Assembly: GCA_963920665.1 (NCBI GenBank) | Contig: OY987265.1 | Span: 1,555,001 to 1,619,000, forward strand | DNA: 64,000 nucleotides | Source of the DNA: Straminergon stramineum | Taxonomy: Eukaryota; Streptophyta; Bryopsida; Hypnales; Calliergonaceae | Direction: 5' to 3' | Shown here: positions 63,133 through 64,000 of the stretch, one piece after another | How positions within the stretch are numbered: the first letter of the stretch is position 1 | How the letters are laid out: each line of letters opens with the position of its first letter | Notes under the pieces: generated by a model | What the model saw: only the letters and a program-made list of their open reading frames with translations | What the model was told of the DNA's origin: nothing | The model's database searches: none | Translations under genes and position numbers: made by a program

Positions 63133-64000
63133 TATAATAAGATGGAAGTTCCCACCCTACGTAACCAAGTGACATGTCAAATGTCACGTTTGAAGTGCAT
63201 GCTAGTAGTCCTCATGACTCGAAATTAGCAATATGAATTAGAAATGAAAACTAATGATGTGGATGTGTGGCATGTGAAATTTTTATTAGTTGTGACCCAA
63301 GTGATACAGGAATTGAAGCATGATGAACCTTGAAAGTTGTAAAGGGCCTCTAAAGGCTTCGTAGAGTTGTAAGGTGTTACTAGGGCCACAACAATGTGTA
63401 TTTTGGGAGCAATTTGTGTTTTATAGGTGTTTCAAGTATGATGTATTAAGGATTAGGAGAGGGAACTATGTAGGACAATTTGTCAAGGAGGTTTTCACCT
63501 TTTTATGGAAAAAACGAGGGAAAAAGAGGGTTGAAAAGTGGAAGTTTTTAGGTTGAACGGAAAATTGACTTGAAAATGAGGAGAGGATTTTGAGTGAGAT
63601 TAGACTATGAACTTCAATGGCTAATTACAGGAGTGTAGAGAATTCAATGGAGCTAAATTTTGTAAAAGTAGAGAACCTCAAAGTTAGCTTTCTGAAAGGT
63701 CATAGCTCACCTAATTCAGAGCTATGACAAGGTCAGAGAGACCAATTTTATGCAAAGAGGGTTTGTTGCCTTAGCAATTAGAATCAGAGACTTTGAGGAA
63801 GCATAGTGGGATCTTCACAAGTATTTTGAACTTGAACTTTGGTCAGAAAGTGCATGGCTAAGTCAAGTTTCCAACAAGAATATTCTTGGGCCATTTTCAC
63901 AAAAATTTAGACAGTGGTAGCTATTCTAGTGGGAAATGGTTTGTTGCCTTATTTTTGTTCATTTTGCTAAGTAATCTATATGAATACCATGCTAAAATCA
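63133..64000. other. Intergenic DNA, no gene seen
   Basis: Open frames are short and unrecognised. Confidence 0.4.

Overview
The window looks like nuclear DNA of a land plant with a large, repeat-filled genome. Two protein genes with ordinary GT-AG introns match plant families and sit about 7.7 kb apart. Most of the rest is AT-rich DNA built from transposable elements. Intron sizes (130-1,050 bases), only two genes in 64 kb, and the absence of angiosperm LTR elements I could recognise make a lycophyte, fern, bryophyte or gymnosperm possible, but I cannot name the species.

Genes. (1) Positions 32571-37826 (+) hold a complete 15-exon gene for a 586-residue amidohydrolase-3 family protein. It resembles LONG AFTER FAR-RED 3 (LAF3), a phytochrome A signalling protein of Arabidopsis. 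(2) Positions 45504-48100 (-) hold a complete 5-exon gene for a 179-residue membrane protein of the DUF212 / acid phosphatase-vanadium haloperoxidase-related family. I assembled both by hand; every splice junction keeps frame. Each begins in a GC-rich island. A third GC-rich island at 1-1080 probably marks the 5' end of another gene that I could not resolve.

Mobile DNA, left to right. At 2610-5170 there is a cluster of foldback, MULE-like and CACTA-like miniature elements. At 6259-15218 a 4 kb LTR-like repeat has been split by a second copy of itself (about 8364-12429), then hit by two smaller elements. At 15956-24560 a two-gene PIF/Harbinger element (trihelix-like ORF on +, DDE transposase on -) has decayed and been interrupted by a 5.4 kb CACTA-type element with palindromic subterminal arrays. 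At 38681-40047 there is an almost perfect 670-base inverted repeat. At 40048-42815 a partial second copy of the CACTA-type element carries a hAT-like insertion, which itself carries another small element. At 50896-54902 and 58075-63132 are two more copies of the 4 kb LTR-like repeat, each with its own insertion.

I found no rRNA, CRISPR, bacterial or viral genes, and no convincing tRNA gene. The two genes are not obviously linked in function. The most notable structures are the giant hairpin just downstream of the LAF3-like gene, the readable order of nested insertions, and the split Harbinger element.
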